A DNA stretch of 64,000 nucleotides from Fragum whitleyi (GCA_948146395.1 OX411559.1:3396501-3460500); one strand, 5' to 3'. Counted from the first letter of the stretch, positions 42,874 through 54,764 are shown. The notes: generated from the letters alone by a model not told the origin. Numbers and translations are program-made.

Positions 42874-45800
42874 CTGAAAACAGTAAAAAACAAAAATATT
42901 TATATTATAAAATTCACATGTAAAAAGAGGGGAAAATACATCTGTAAAAAGGGAGGAAATACACCTGTAAATTGGAGGAAAAATAATAAGATTTGGAAAA
43001 AGTATTAAATAGATCTGAAAAATACACACTAACATACTTATCTGTAAAGAAATAATTTCAATAAGAAAAAAAATGATGTTGAGCTTGTGTCTGAATTTCT
43101 AACGCTTTTATCTGTTTGTGATGAAAAGAAAATTCGACGACTGTACAGTAAAATCTATTTTTGACGCATATGCAGGTCCATTTACTACCAGAACGGCACC
43201 ACATTGGTGAATCTTTGTCAAGAGGCCGATTTTATGGTCATGAAAAAATGTGCAAAGTTTTGGAATAATAGAATCAGTACAAATAGAGATATAACAGCTG
43301 CACGAAAAAAGTTAAACCAAGGCAATTTGCCGACGCCAACGACCGGGTGTCTAGAATACCCCCCCCCCACACACACACACACACATACACACACGCACAT
43401 TCTACGACTAATAGAGCTTAAAGCAATGCGCAACTAAAATCTTCCATTCAACCAAAATGTATTGATTACTTAGAATGTTTCATACGATGTGTAGATTTCG
43501 ATCTGACAATCTTTATGAATACTGACAATTGATTGACACACAAGATTCGAAACTAATTATATTTTTGATAGATCTTTATATCTCTGTATATCTCAGGACT
43601 GCTGAACAGCCTTCACGCCATAGAAAATATAACGAATGCTAAAGTCTAGCCAAAAATCATATTTGGCCGTTTGCCTCTGATGCTCGAGCTCCGATAGGTT
43701 ATGTAAGAAAAAATTGCTTTATTTAGTCCGGCAGAAATATGGCATATTTTAGCTGAACCTGGAAGTAGGGTTCAAAGTTTTTTTCTTGACTGATTCTTGT
43801 AGCCAATGCCTTCCCCAACAAGAATCTAGCTGATGACATCTTGTCATCATTGAGCATTTTGAAAAAATCGAGATGGCAGCCAGGGCTATCAAAAATCAAG
43901 CCAACGGCTCCGTAGATCACTCTCTTTGAAATATAAAACCGATTTGAGTGGTCATTTTATTGTTAAGATATTGACCTGAAGCTATGTTACAAAATAAAAG
44001 CATAACATGACATTAGATATGAGTATGGTAATCAAGATGGCAACCAGTTCGAATTATAGAATATTTTCAAAGAAATTATCGATCCATGCGAAATATAAGA
44101 ATATTAGAAATGTGTTTTAGAGTTTTCTAAATAAACTTTTGTAATCTTGTTTATGACCTCAACATATCTGACAAGTTACACCCTTCATCTTTTGTTATGA
44201 AAATCCTCAATTTGAAGATGGCAGCCAAGACACTCAAGATTCTTTTTTCACCCTTAAAGTTTGCAAAGTACTTTACGTTAAACTATTTTCCTAGTGGCTT
44301 AAGCCAAGCCTTTCAGGAATCTGGATGATAGTGAATTTCCACCATGGTAGAGATAGAAAAAAAGTCAAGGTGGCAGCCACTGAAAGCATACATGTACTTG
44401 CTACTGTAATATAACAATTCATCTATTTTTCTTTTACTAAATGTACTTGACAAGATGCTAATTTGAAGTTTCCTGGTGAAATTAACACATTGAATGAAGA
44501 TAAGAATAAGTATAGGTGTCAAGATAGATGCCAAATGGAAGAACTGCTTGGTCACTAGTGTAAATAAAGGTGTATATGTTTTTTGTAATCATTCAGAGAT
44601 ACATCTAAAATATTTTCTTGAGATAACTTAATCAATTTAAATCTTACATGACCACAAACACCTTACCATGTGAAATATTATGCTATTGATCAGCTGCCTG
44701 AGCAAGAAAGAGAATAAATGATCATACAGTGAAATCCAGATTGACAGTCGAGGTGGCAGTCTGTTAAGAGAGTGTGTAAATTATAAATACATCTACTTTA
44801 ATAATACGCATGAGAATATGATGATCTGTTTTCCTATAGCAAAAACATATCTGCTAAAAATCCGATTTTTGATAACAGTGTTCAGATGTAAAGTATTAAA
44901 ACATCTTACTTTGGAGATGGCAGCCTTGCTGTTTTTTCCTTGAAGTTGCTTTAATAAATTAATTTGCGTCAATAAAAGAACGGTTTCTATAAAAGCATAA
45001 AATTATAACATTGTAAATTGCATTTGTTTCAAGCATAAAGCATTAAAGTGATTCCAACATAAGTACATAGGGGTATTTACTGAGACTCGTATTAGTTTCA
45101 TTTTCTGTGACATTCAAAGTAATGTAAGTAACCATTTGTTTCTAGTATTCAATATGATTTGAACCTAAAGCGACATGTATAGGTCCACCAGAGGCATTTA
45201 TAGTAAGATGAAGTGGTTACCAACGAATTGTACTGAGTAAGCAGTAATGATACCCTAAATTGAATGGTGGCAAAGTATTCTGAACCTTTATTGCAAATAT
45301 GAGTATAGGACTAATGATTTCTAACTTTTTCTTAATCGTTAGGTTCAGAAACCTACAGCCGTGTCTGAGGTTACAGCCATATATGTACTATTGTGTAGTA
45401 AATGGTTGTTTTATAGATCCTTACAATTTGATATTTAAATCTGAAGTTCCGGTACATTAAATAAATATACAAAAAATATCATGTGGTGCATTTTTATTGT
45501 GTTCGAGTATAAAATTTAGTATTAATTTGCCCTGACAATATAGACAAAAAATGGTAACCATCTAAATATATGTTGTATTTTAGTTTACTTCTTGAATCAA
45601 CGCTTTTGAATTGGACATATTAGATATATTTTATATCATTATCATTATTGTAACTTTTTCCATTCGCTCAATTTGCTCACAATTGTGTTAGCCAGCTCCT
45701 TTGATAATTAATCCCAGATGGTAAGTTCAACATGAACAAAAAAGATGATAACAATTATAGCTGTACAGTAAAGCTACAATACTATTACCAAATGGTCGTA

Positions 45801-48800
45801 TTTTAAAAGCTAACAAATTCAAGTTATGGCAGGCAAAAAGGCGCTTTTGAACAAACACTTTTGACATCATTTCAATGCCATATCTGCAATGAACCACCAA
45901 CTTTTGGTGATGATTTGAATAAATAAGCTGCGATTTTGAGTGTGTGTATTTCCGTTTTTTTTATCGTCGCTACCGTAGCACATGCCCATATGATGGAAGC
46001 CCCCAGAAGACAGTTAGTTGTTACGGGAGATAGCGATTTTGAGGAAGTGAGGTTCGTTCATAAATCAGCATTTTAGTCACTCTATGCGCTAATAGGAAAA
46101 GAATTATAGCCGTACAGCAAAGCCACAATACAGTTGCAAAATCGTTATACATCAAATGCCATCAAAATGAAGATAAGAATACACAAGAGGGTGTTTTTGA
46201 ACAAATACTTTTGAAGATTTCTTCCTTCTATATCCGAACTGAATCAAAAACTTTTTGTCATGATTTGGATAAATCAACTGCCATTTTGAGGATGTGAGAT
46301 TTGTGCATAAATCAGCATTTTAGTCATTCTGCACGCTAGTTATCTGCCACATACATGTAGTTTGAACATAGCTTGCAATTGTCGCAAAGACAATTTAAGG
46401 GAGTACATTGCATGTCTTCAAGTATTTCCAAATACACCAGGGTAATAGTCAGAATAGCCAATCATCATTCTTACATATCATGTTGTGAACAGGCAATTTA
46501 AATTTAGTGCTAAATAAGCATTACCGGAACAACTTCTTTTCCACTAATAAACATACATGACTATACATACTGATATGGATGTAGTTTGAGAGGTCAGCTA
46601 CAGATTATTTTATAAAGAAACTCTGGTGATTACATGTAATGGTTATCACGAAAATGATATTGATAATCTTAAATGTGGTGTTACATATTCTTACTAAACT
46701 AGCAAACAAGAAATGATTCAGATAGAAAAGAATACCGGGTAATATTCAATTAAAGTAACTACAAGTTTTCAAAATATTCATAAAAAAAATCTGTCAGTAA
46801 CTGACCATATCGATGATTCAGCATGATTCAGTTCTAACTACCTTAATGATTGTTGGGAGATACAACTGTTTTGTGCCAATTTATCGATGTGAGCTGAATT
46901 TATTTTGTTGTGCGATAATTTTGTTCCAAAGCAAATAGAATTTTATTTTCAAATACAATGTAACGTAAGTGCTATGCATTGTTTATATCTAACGATGCAA
47001 CAAGTGAAGTAAGACTTCTATTTTGTTTTTCATGTGTATGGAATGTATTGTTGGCTTCCTTTCTGTCTTTCTTGAAGATATAACTCAAGTGATTGGCAAC
47101 ACATGAATTCCGAAAATAATATATTTTGAATTGTCAAAACATTTGAAAACACAGAAATGCGATATTTATGTAATATGGGCTGCCATCTTAGAACACAATA
47201 GAACTTTATATATTGCATACATAACTTTTCTAATTTCAAAATGATGACTTGTATTTTCATTAGTAAAAATGAATCAAGTTCCAATTTAATTTTGCAACCT
47301 CTAACTTTCATTAAGGTATATTTCTTGGCTGCCATCTCCAATGCTTTCTATCATATAAGGCGTCATTTTAGAAACATTTATCAAATTTACCTTGAAATCA
47401 TTAATGTAGGCAAAAAAAATCTAAAATCCTCATTTAAACACAATTAACTAAGAATCTTCTCTTTCCTGGCTGCCATCCTCAAATCAACTAATGTAACAAC
47501 AGGTGAGATTTGTCACTAGCCTGATATTAATAAGCCATATAACCACTTATGAATGTTTTCTAAATAAGCCCCAAAACCCTTTCCAACAATTCTAATGTCA
47601 CATGGGTCAAGAAATACTTTAAAATGCCATTTGATAAATTCGATTTGGATGCCATCTTGACTACTATGCTAATTTCTAATCTCGTAATATGCATTAATTT
47701 TGACATACATTATTAGTCTCAAACTTAGTCAGCAAATAAGACACAAAACACCCATTTAAAAGGTCGTCATAGTGATTTACCGAGCCGTTGGCATAACATT
47801 CTATAGTCCTGGCTGCCATCTCGATTTTCTCAAAATGCTCAATGATGACAAGATGTCATCAGCCAGATTCTGGTTAGGGAAGTCCTTAGCTACAAGAATC
47901 AGTCAAGAAAAAAACTTTGAACCCTACTTCCGGGTCAAGCTAGATATCTGCCGGACTATTATTCTTTATAAGACTCGGACAAGCGTCAGTCATTTTCTTA
48001 GAATCCCAAACATAAATTTGTTGAATTCAGCCTTTTTTAAATATTCGTTTAAAAATCAAATGGAAAGAAAGTTTTCCAATGATTAAGTAGATGAAATGCA
48101 TTTCATCATCTAAATAAATGCCAGGGCTTAAAAAGAATTCTATATGTATATTGTATACTCGTATATGTGTACTACAGTGGCATAAAACTACCATCCGTTT
48201 CGAGATGAGTAACGGAGTAAATTTCATGAAGTCTCAATACATGTGTTCTGTTATCCGAGAAAACCTGCCTAAATGACCTCATGGAGTTGTTTAAATTAAG
48301 AATTATATACTTGTAATGTATATATACTCGTATACGTGTATTATGGTGGCATAGAACTACCATCCATTTCAAGATGAGTAACGGTGTAAATTGCATGTAG
48401 TCTCAATACATGTGTTCTCTTATCCGGCAAAACCTGCGTAAATTACGTCACTGAGTTGTTTAAGCGATCTCACACAAATTATGTTAAACGAGCAACGTTT
48501 TACTTATCTAAATTCAAAGAATTTCAATTGTTTGAATCCAACAATTTCTCACTTTTCTTCAATATCTTCACTTGTAATGCCTACAGTGCGTAAAAATTCA
48601 GGTTCGTTGGGAAAATGGTTACATAAACGAGAACAACGATCTAATTCTTGTTTAATGTACCATAACATCTCTTATTTTATGAATAATTAATATTGTTTTT
48701 TATTTAAAAAATAATTGAAGTGTAAGTCTATTAACTATTTTTATAAAATGACTTACGTCGCGGGAGTGAAATAATCCCGTTGAATATTTCCTTGATATAA

Positions 48801-51800
48801 CACGGGTGTTTTAACACTAGCAAAGGCAATTGAGCTTGGAACGGAAAGCAACGTTATACTTTCGTTGTGAAAATGACGTCATACGAGGGATGGTCCAGAA
48901 ATTCGTATAATGGGCCTATAAATTTGGCATTTCTAGCTTGTTCATTGTATAATTTTTTGTGTGTGCAGTTTAGTATCTACGCAGCGTACACATGTTATTA
49001 CTTTTGCGAAATCATATTTAGCGGCCTTTTACTTCGTTACCATAGTAACTGATGTATGCTAAGGCGGGGGAGCGTAGAAAAATAATGAATATGTGTTACA
49101 TAAATTATAATTTCTGAATGTGTTCGTTAATTTCATTTGAAATTTCGTGCCAGAAGTAAACAAGGCATAAAGAGGGAATATATTGTTACAATTTAAACAT
49201 TTTTGGAGGAGATTTCACGGGTACAGGATATGTTAAAAAGATTAACCATTCGAGCAAATAGTATATTGACGTCAGCAACAAATTGTGAATTCTGTTTATT
49301 TTTTCGAATTTTGTCATAATCATGAATTAATCACCAATCCCCAAAATCAGATAATTAAAAAAATATATATAATGTCATAAAAAGAAGTTTTTCTTAAATT
49401 GCATCGTATATTCAAGGAGGGTCAGGCTTTATAATAGGTTTAAGAATAGTATAATGGAGTTTTAAAGAATGAAGTCATCCCAATTGATTTTCATTATTTT
49501 CAAAAAAAAGTCCTGCATCTATGTCTCCACCTCAATAGAAATACTTTTCATAAAGAAATTGGACATAAATCAGAATTCCAAATGGAATGTGCATAATTTC
49601 TGCAAGTTAATTAATTAGGACCAGAAAGGCATGAGGGCAAATGGAGACTATATAGAAAAGAGTAATTAATGACGTCGCAATTGACGTTCTTGCTCCCCCG
49701 CCTACTTGCGGGGTCTATGTCTTAGATAAGTCAATATATAGCCGCTATATAACTTACACTTTCGAAAATTTCAACATTTATTACACAGATGTTGCATTAA
49801 AAGAATTTATAATCTTTATTTTGACAGTCAATTTCTCTAAAGTTTTACGAATTTCTGGATCAACCCTCGTATATGAATTTGCTGACGTCATTTTGCAACT
49901 GGCATAATATGTTTCGAGGAATGATTTGAATCGATAAGTATATTGAATTTACTCGTTTTATCACAAAAATTCAGGTCATATTATAAATAAAATATCAATT
50001 TTGTGTTCATTATACCTAGTTCATTTAACTCGGTAGCCTCGTTTTTATCTGTTTATAGATGACTTATTTTAAAAATTTGGTATTCAATATCCTCTATTAT
50101 TTAGGCAGGATTCCTTGATAACGGATCGTGTATTTGTCGTATTTCATTGTGTTTTAATGATAATTAATTTTACTACGATAAATTAATTTGCCATGATAAG
50201 TTGCCTGATATCAACTTCTCGGGAATTCTGTTACATAAGTACTCGAAATTGATGGCGAACGACGCTTTAAGATGGTGGACAACGCTTGAAGTTCTAAGAA
50301 AAAAAACATTAGGAAAAAATAAGGGCTATTACAAGCATTATAGTTATATTCGTCACTTTTACGACTTGGTTATGGTAAAAATGTAAAATCAACGGCCTTA
50401 ATTCGACAAAAGCAGTCGTGTACAAGTTCTACGACAATTGACCGATATCTAAATATTTGTGAAAAAAAAGCATATTTGTTAACGTTTATTTATCCGAAAC
50501 GTGATGGCAGTTCTTCGTCAGTAGGATTTACAAGGTAACTCATTGATGTCTTATGTCATTTTACAATAACATTATACTTGAGAATTTTATCAACTAATAT
50601 TGATATTTGCAATGATTTTTCGCTAAACCCTTATATATGAATTCCTTCCTTGATTATACTCCGATGGCATATTTCGATTATCAGGCAATAAACATACACC
50701 CCGTTACTGCAAACATAGAGCATTTTGTGTAAGCAAGAAATAAGTATTTGTAAATCATGACGTCAGCTTTGATTAGATACCAGACACCTGCTGTCACGTG
50801 ACATATACAGCAAGCAACACCAGAAATTAATTAGCAAAATCACAGTATATAGACATATTAGAAGCCAAAAATCTCAATCTTTCCCGTTTAACCCTTTCCT
50901 GTTTTACAAAATTTTGGACCTGTCCAAATTCAAAGGTTTTGCAGACGAAAATTTAAAGTGCATTAAATTTGAAAAATAATCAATTAGTTGGGTAGAAAAT
51001 AGTGTGGAAAAAGAAGAAATTGCTTGTCAGATGCAATTTCTTCTTTTTTCACAATGTTTTCTCAATCATAAAATCACAGACACGTAAAAAGCAGGGATTA
51101 AACAGCAAAGGGTTAAGGTATTCAGACACCATTAGGCGCTTGTTCCAATCTTTATAAATTGTCAAATTATCGTAAAGGTACACTCTACGAAATATCTTTA
51201 TTCAATAAAGATTGGAACTAGAACATAATAGTGACGGACTACTTTAGGGTTTCCAATGGTTTTTGATAGCCTTACATAGCTTGATGAAATACTTGTATTA
51301 CGTATACAAGGACATATAAAACCACAGTTTTAGCCAAAACTGGCTTTTGATGCAGATGAATATACACATATATACAGGCATTAATTATATTAAATTTGCA
51401 TCGAAAAGTGGCAGTTGAAAAGCCTACATAAGACATAAATTCGCCAAACTCTTACCTAACACTTGTGAATTTCTGCAGAAGAAATCATATGACCTTCTTA
51501 CATTAAGTACTTACCCAAAATTTGCAAATGTTGTATTTCCGTCTTTAAATCAAATTTGACAAGGCAAATTGTTAGGCTACGTTTAGACTTTCTGTACAGG
51601 ACTATTCTAAATAAAAGTCTTTGGTGAACAAAAGCATTGTTTAATAAAGAGGATTTATCATGATGGTTTGTTTGAGACTATCTTATCTTATGTCATTCTG
51701 GTAACGGAAATTTAAATCAAGCGAGCATTGGTGAATAACAGACTAACAAATTCAATTCCTCAAGTATTAATTAATTGATTAAATGGAGTTTAACGCCACT

Positions 51801-52897
51801 TCAACATTTATTTCAGTTTTATCGTGGCGACTGGAGCACCTAACAATGGTTTCCTGGTATTTCTCTCACCAGTACAGCCACCACATCCTTTCCTAGCCTC
51901 CAGCTGCTATCTCTCATAGGTCTACGGTTAGCAACCCATTGGTGAGAGACAAATAGTCGGAAGAATGAGTGCCGCCGTCGGTATTCCTCAAATAAACGAC
52001 ATCTTTGAGATTTTTATCGCACTATTTACCCCAGTGACCAAAAGAAATACCGCCTTAATGTACGCTTAGCTTGCATCAATTTGAAGTTTTTTGAGGGCTT
52101 TTCGTTTCAGAAGCAGGGGTAGCTTCATGTATCTTGGGAAAAAATAGATATAAAGTGCTGTCTCGCCCTAGGCGGCAATATATACAGTTAGTTACATCGG
52201 GAAATGGACACTGGTCTCAATCAAAACCATTCTAAATTGTTCACTCAGCACTCCATTCATTCATTCCGAACACTCAGTTGAACTAATCAAAAACCCTCCA
52301 AAATCACTAAAAAGAGAGACCAATCACTACATTAGACTAGATATAGCTTGTAAAAAATCGTGATTTTATTGACATAATTTAAAGTATAAACGTGCGATTG
52401 TTTCTTGAAGAAATATGGCTGTGATTGTAGAACTTGTAAGCATATTTTATTAAAGGGGGTTAATAGATATCGCTAATTTTGTTCTTTCAGAACACAATTA
52501 TCGATATTGGACAACCTCCCTTTAATTTCACTCAAAACGCACTCATGAGAGTCATTCAATTTCTTTTCAAAATCATTCTTATGTCATACACCTTGTCAAT
52601 TTCACGATGTTGTTAACTGTAGATTATTTGTGATTCTGTTCGAATCCGGGAAGCTCATCTTACCATGTTTATCATCTTCTAGACAGTATCCCCAGTCCCC
52701 CAGAAACTCTGGCCACGTGACCGGGGATTTCCTCGAAATGTTTGTATACAGTGGGGTCAAAGGTGATTCTGGCTGTTTCTCCACCTCTAACGTCTCGCGC
52801 TGTTCCTCCGCGTGATGCTCAACGATGGCCGGAAACATAGGTGCGCACGCAACAGCGCGTGACTTTTTCTTCTTCCGGTTTCGGCCCTTTGACTTTG
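41990..52897 (-). CDS. Gene 2: two-exon span, unrecognised membrane-anchored protein (5' end missing)
   Basis: Exons 52664-52897 and 41990-42873 join in phase 1 to restore DDKH-D-VIDLEVE, giving about 371 residues. Both show non-AT-driven codon content, strong splice signals (CATG|GTAAGA donor, TTTTCAG acceptors) and matching acidic character across the junction, which supports one gene. The 9.8 kb intron holds a 4.25 kb foldback element, a mariner-like element, a piggyBac-like MITE and others. No start Met is placed: exon 52664-52897 opens with an acceptor, so at least one more exon lies to the right, possibly outside the window. Confidence 0.65.
42874..43711. other. Intron of gene 2, first part
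   Basis: AT-rich intron DNA with the C/CA tract at 43359-43399. The frames 42793-43035 and 43204-43437 are not supported. Confidence 0.5.
43359..43399 (+). repeat. Poly(C)-(CA)n microsatellite
   Basis: About ten C followed by CA dinucleotides with single interruptions (CACATACACACACGCAC). Confidence 0.95.
43712..47968. repeat. 4.25 kb foldback element with modular arms
   Basis: The terminal ~210 bases are inverted: TAGTCCGGCAGAAATATGGC, GGAAGTAGGGTTCAAAG, GACTGATTCTTGTAGC, GATGACATCTTGTCATCATT and GAGCATTTTGA on the left match the right end in reverse (47770-47968). Both arms are built from units carrying GATGGCAGCC. On the left these are at 43875, 44039, 44220, 44372, 44755 and 44919; on the right, as GGCTGCCATC, at 47178, 47327, 47468, 47647 (variant) and 47811, so steps are about 140-180. 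The central 2 kb (45000-47000) has no coding frame but does hold a loose direct repeat (CTTTTGAACAAACACTTTTG at 45845; TTTTTGAACAAATACTTTTG at 46192). The frames 43723-43920 and 47772-48086 are the two mirrored termini, not genes. Confidence 0.8.
48100..48470 (+). repeat. Two-copy 169-base tandem duplication
   Basis: ACTACCATCC, AGATGAGTAACGG, GTCTCAATACATGTGTTCT and TTATCCG recur 169 bases apart (for example ATARAACTAC at 48182 and 48351). The minus-strand frames 48027-48396 are read from it. Confidence 0.85.
48471..48883. other. No feature seen
   Basis: Intron DNA of gene 2. The frame 48481-48690 has no domain. Confidence 0.4.
48884..49869. repeat. Mariner-like MITE, copy 2
   Basis: Left end CGAGGGATGGTCCAGAAATT then CGTA, right end (minus strand) CGAGGGTTGATCCAGAAATT then CGTA, flanked by TA on both sides (48882-48883, 49870-49871). 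A second inverted block lies inside: AGGCGGGGGAGCG (49061) and GCTCCCCCGCCT (49692). Outside the TA, AAAATGACGTCA and TGACGTCATTTT are also inverted. At 986 bases it is close in size to 3784-4788. No transposase frame. Confidence 0.75.
49872..50887. other. No supported gene
   Basis: Intron DNA of gene 2. The frame 50201-50386 is domainless. Confidence 0.4.
50888..51116 (+). repeat. PiggyBac-like MITE, copy 2 (intact ends)
   Basis: TTAACCCTTTCCTGTTTTAC at the left and AAACAGCAAAGGGTTAA at the right are inverted. It is otherwise very close to 19938-20168, including the GAAGAAATTGCTTGTCAGAT / GCAATTTCTTCTTTTTTC hairpin. Confidence 0.85.
51117..51774. other. No feature seen
   Basis: Intron DNA of gene 2. 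ATTGTCAAATTATCG and TATTCAATAAAGATTGGAAC near 51170-51210 partly repeat inverted sequence (CCAATCTTTATAAATTG at 51145), a weak hairpin. Confidence 0.35.
51775..51970 (+). repeat. 'TTTAACGCCGCYTTCAACA' repeat, copy 5
   Basis: GAGTTTAACGCCACTTCAAC, AGTTTTATCGTGGCGACTGG, AGCACCTAACAATGGTTTCC and CATTGGTGAGAGACAAATAG; full-length partner of 37730-37920. Confidence 0.85.
52190..52620 (-). repeat. Common ~400-base MITE, copy h (near full length)
   Basis: Inverted: GGACACTGGTCTCAATCAAA, CACTCAGCACTCCATTCATT, GATTTTATTGACATAAT, AGGGGGTTAATAGATATCGC, TTATCGATATTGGACAACCT and TTGTCAATTTCACGATGTTG then TTAAC. It ends about 45 bases from the coding exon at 52664. Confidence 0.85.
52664..52897 (-). CDS. 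Internal exon of gene 2
   Basis: 234 bases: two bases completing a codon, 77 codons and one base of the next. Acceptor CTTTTCTTTTCAG, donor CATG|GTAAGA. It encodes a strongly basic start (KSKGRNRKKKKSRA, which could act as a nuclear or membrane-binding basic patch), then VACAPMFPAIVEHHAEEQRE, a Pro/Glu stretch (EKQPESPLTPLY) and SPVTWPEFLGDWGYCLEDD. It is GC-richer than its surroundings. The plus-strand frame 52630-52815 is its shadow. Confidence 0.75.
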
Positions 52898-53186
52898 CTG
52901 AAAAGAAAAGAATTATCCTGTTTTATGAAAATTCAATTTCCAGCCCTAAGAACGATAAAAATCAGCACCTTATATATGTTGTTCAATTATTTAATTTTTA
53001 ATGCTTTAACCTATTACCGTATTTTATCTAACCTTTCAGGCTTGTGCATACTACAAAAAAGTTACAGACGACAATTCAAACGCTATTTTTAATCATTATT
53101 ACCTTTTTTTAAAAAGAAAATATTGTGAAAATAAAGAAAAACATTGATTTCAGCTTTTTAATACAATTTACAACAGGGTGATTATT

Positions 53187-53240
<54 letters not shown>

Positions 53241-53909
53241 TCGCTTCCTTTGCAAACAAAGAGAAGTTTCGGTGAAATTTGGTCTTATGGTGAGAAATCA
53301 GAGCGAATGTTTTACTTATATCTTTACATTTTTTAGGACTATTTTGTGTGGAAGTATACGAAAATGTCGCATTTCTAAAATGTATTTCACTAACGTATAT
53401 AAAGAATTCTGCCAAATTGAAACAAAGACATAAACTAGCAGTTTTCTTGATATCGGACGAAAATAAGAAGGAGGATATACCAGATGGTTTCAACATTCTC
53501 TTAACAAAACGACATTCATTTAAAACTTGCCTAATTTCACAGAAACAGCAGACGGCAATTTTAAAATTTGGGAAAGAAAACATGGTGGACAAGGAAGAAA
53601 TTGCTTATATCATGTATTGTCTTCATTTTCCACATTGTTCTCTATTTTCATGTGGTGTCAAAAAGCGAGATCGTGTGAAAAAGGGTTTTCCAATTTAGTT
53701 GATGGAAAAATGGGATAAGTTTAGAACTCTGCTTCATTTATCACAAAAATTCATCTCGCTCAGGTAGTTAAACATTTATTTCACACATTTTGATCTGTAA
53801 TGCGTTTTAAAGTCCTATCAATATTTTAAGTTTCTCTAGGCCATAAAATTTAGTTTCATAGTTCTTTTTTAATTATTCATATTCATCATTGTCTTGAGAA
53901 TTGCATACG
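52898..53909. other. No supported gene; ATT microsatellite inside
   Basis: Upstream of gene 2's first visible exon on the minus strand. The overlapping frames 53236-53592 (-) and 53348-53698 (+) are open on both strands, but neither shows a domain or convincing splice sites. Confidence 0.35.
53181..53240 (+). repeat. (ATT)n microsatellite
   Basis: About 20 ATT/TTA triplets with two ATC interruptions near the start. Confidence 0.95.
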
Positions 53910-53910
53910 C

Positions 53911-54764
53911 CTATCCGGGGTTGACTCCGATGTTATTTTTCAACTAGTCTCTATGGTGGCATTTTCTGCCACGAGATTAAAGGTAGCAGTATCGTGATAA
54001 TTCGATAAATTTCACGGTAAGATATTTTTTTTAATCTTATAACTATACAAATATCCGTGTGATAACATCCCGTATGATATCTTTTATGATATAACAGTCA
54101 TTTTTAGAATAATAATATCATGCAGTTATTTTTAGAAACTTGCATTTCATTTAGAAACATCGACGAAAACAAGACAAAAAGAGGCTATAAGATAAATATG
54201 ATACGTACTAAGTGTATTTTATGAAAAAATATCTAACTCGGTTGTGAGAATTGATAATTGTCTCGGCAGAGCCTCGACAATGATCAATTCTCCAAACCCC
54301 GTTAGATATTTCTTCTCATACAAAACACTAAGTACGTATTATATTTATCTCGTAAGTCAAAATTTTCTTAATAATGCCATCGTGATATTTCCACCTTGTA
54401 TCATGATATTTTACTACGACAGTGCCCACTTCTGACATCAAGATAAAAACATCGCGAACTTAAAACTTACAATAGCTGTTTTTATCCTTTGGCATAGCAA
54501 TATACCGCAATATCTTTATCCTGGTTTCAGACGTGGCCATTTATCGTCAAAAGGTGACATAGCAGATATCACACTCACAATATTTTACCAAGAACATAAT
54601 GATGGCTTAGATAAAATTTCCAGAAATATTATTTTATCGCGATATTTTTTAAACTATCACGATACTGCTACCTCGTATCTCGTTGCAGAAATATACCGCC
54701 ATAAGTATCTATCAACTTTGACCAAGACTATTCGGAGGATAACATCGGAGACTATCCCGGATAG
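53911..54764. repeat. TIR element 'CTATCCGGG', host of a nested MITE
   Basis: CTATCCGGGGTTGACTCCGA then TGTTAT at the left, and ATAACATCGGAGACTATCCC then GGATAG at the right, are inverted. Subterminal GGTAGCAGTATCGTGATA and TATCACGATACTGCTACC are also inverted. It is split by the long-hairpin MITE at 54030-54350; without it the element would be about 530 bases. Confidence 0.75.
54030..54350 (-). repeat. Long-hairpin MITE, copy C, nested
   Basis: Reverse orientation of copies A and B: ATAACTATACAAATATCCGT, GTGATAACATCCCGTATGAT, AAAACAAGACAAAAAGAGGC, GATACGTACTAAGTGTATTT, CTCGGCAGAGCCTCGACAAT and ACTAAGTACGTATTATATTT. The frame 54244-54435 is inside it. Confidence 0.85.

Noticed and set aside
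43723..48086. Two similar proteins on opposite strands (43723-43920 and 47772-48086) as a gene pair
   Set aside because: They are translations of the two inverted termini of the 4.25 kb foldback element and carry no domain.
53236..53698. Long overlapping frames on both strands
   Set aside because: Both strands are open, which points to chance or a decayed repeat; neither translation shows a recognisable motif and no matching splice sites were found.
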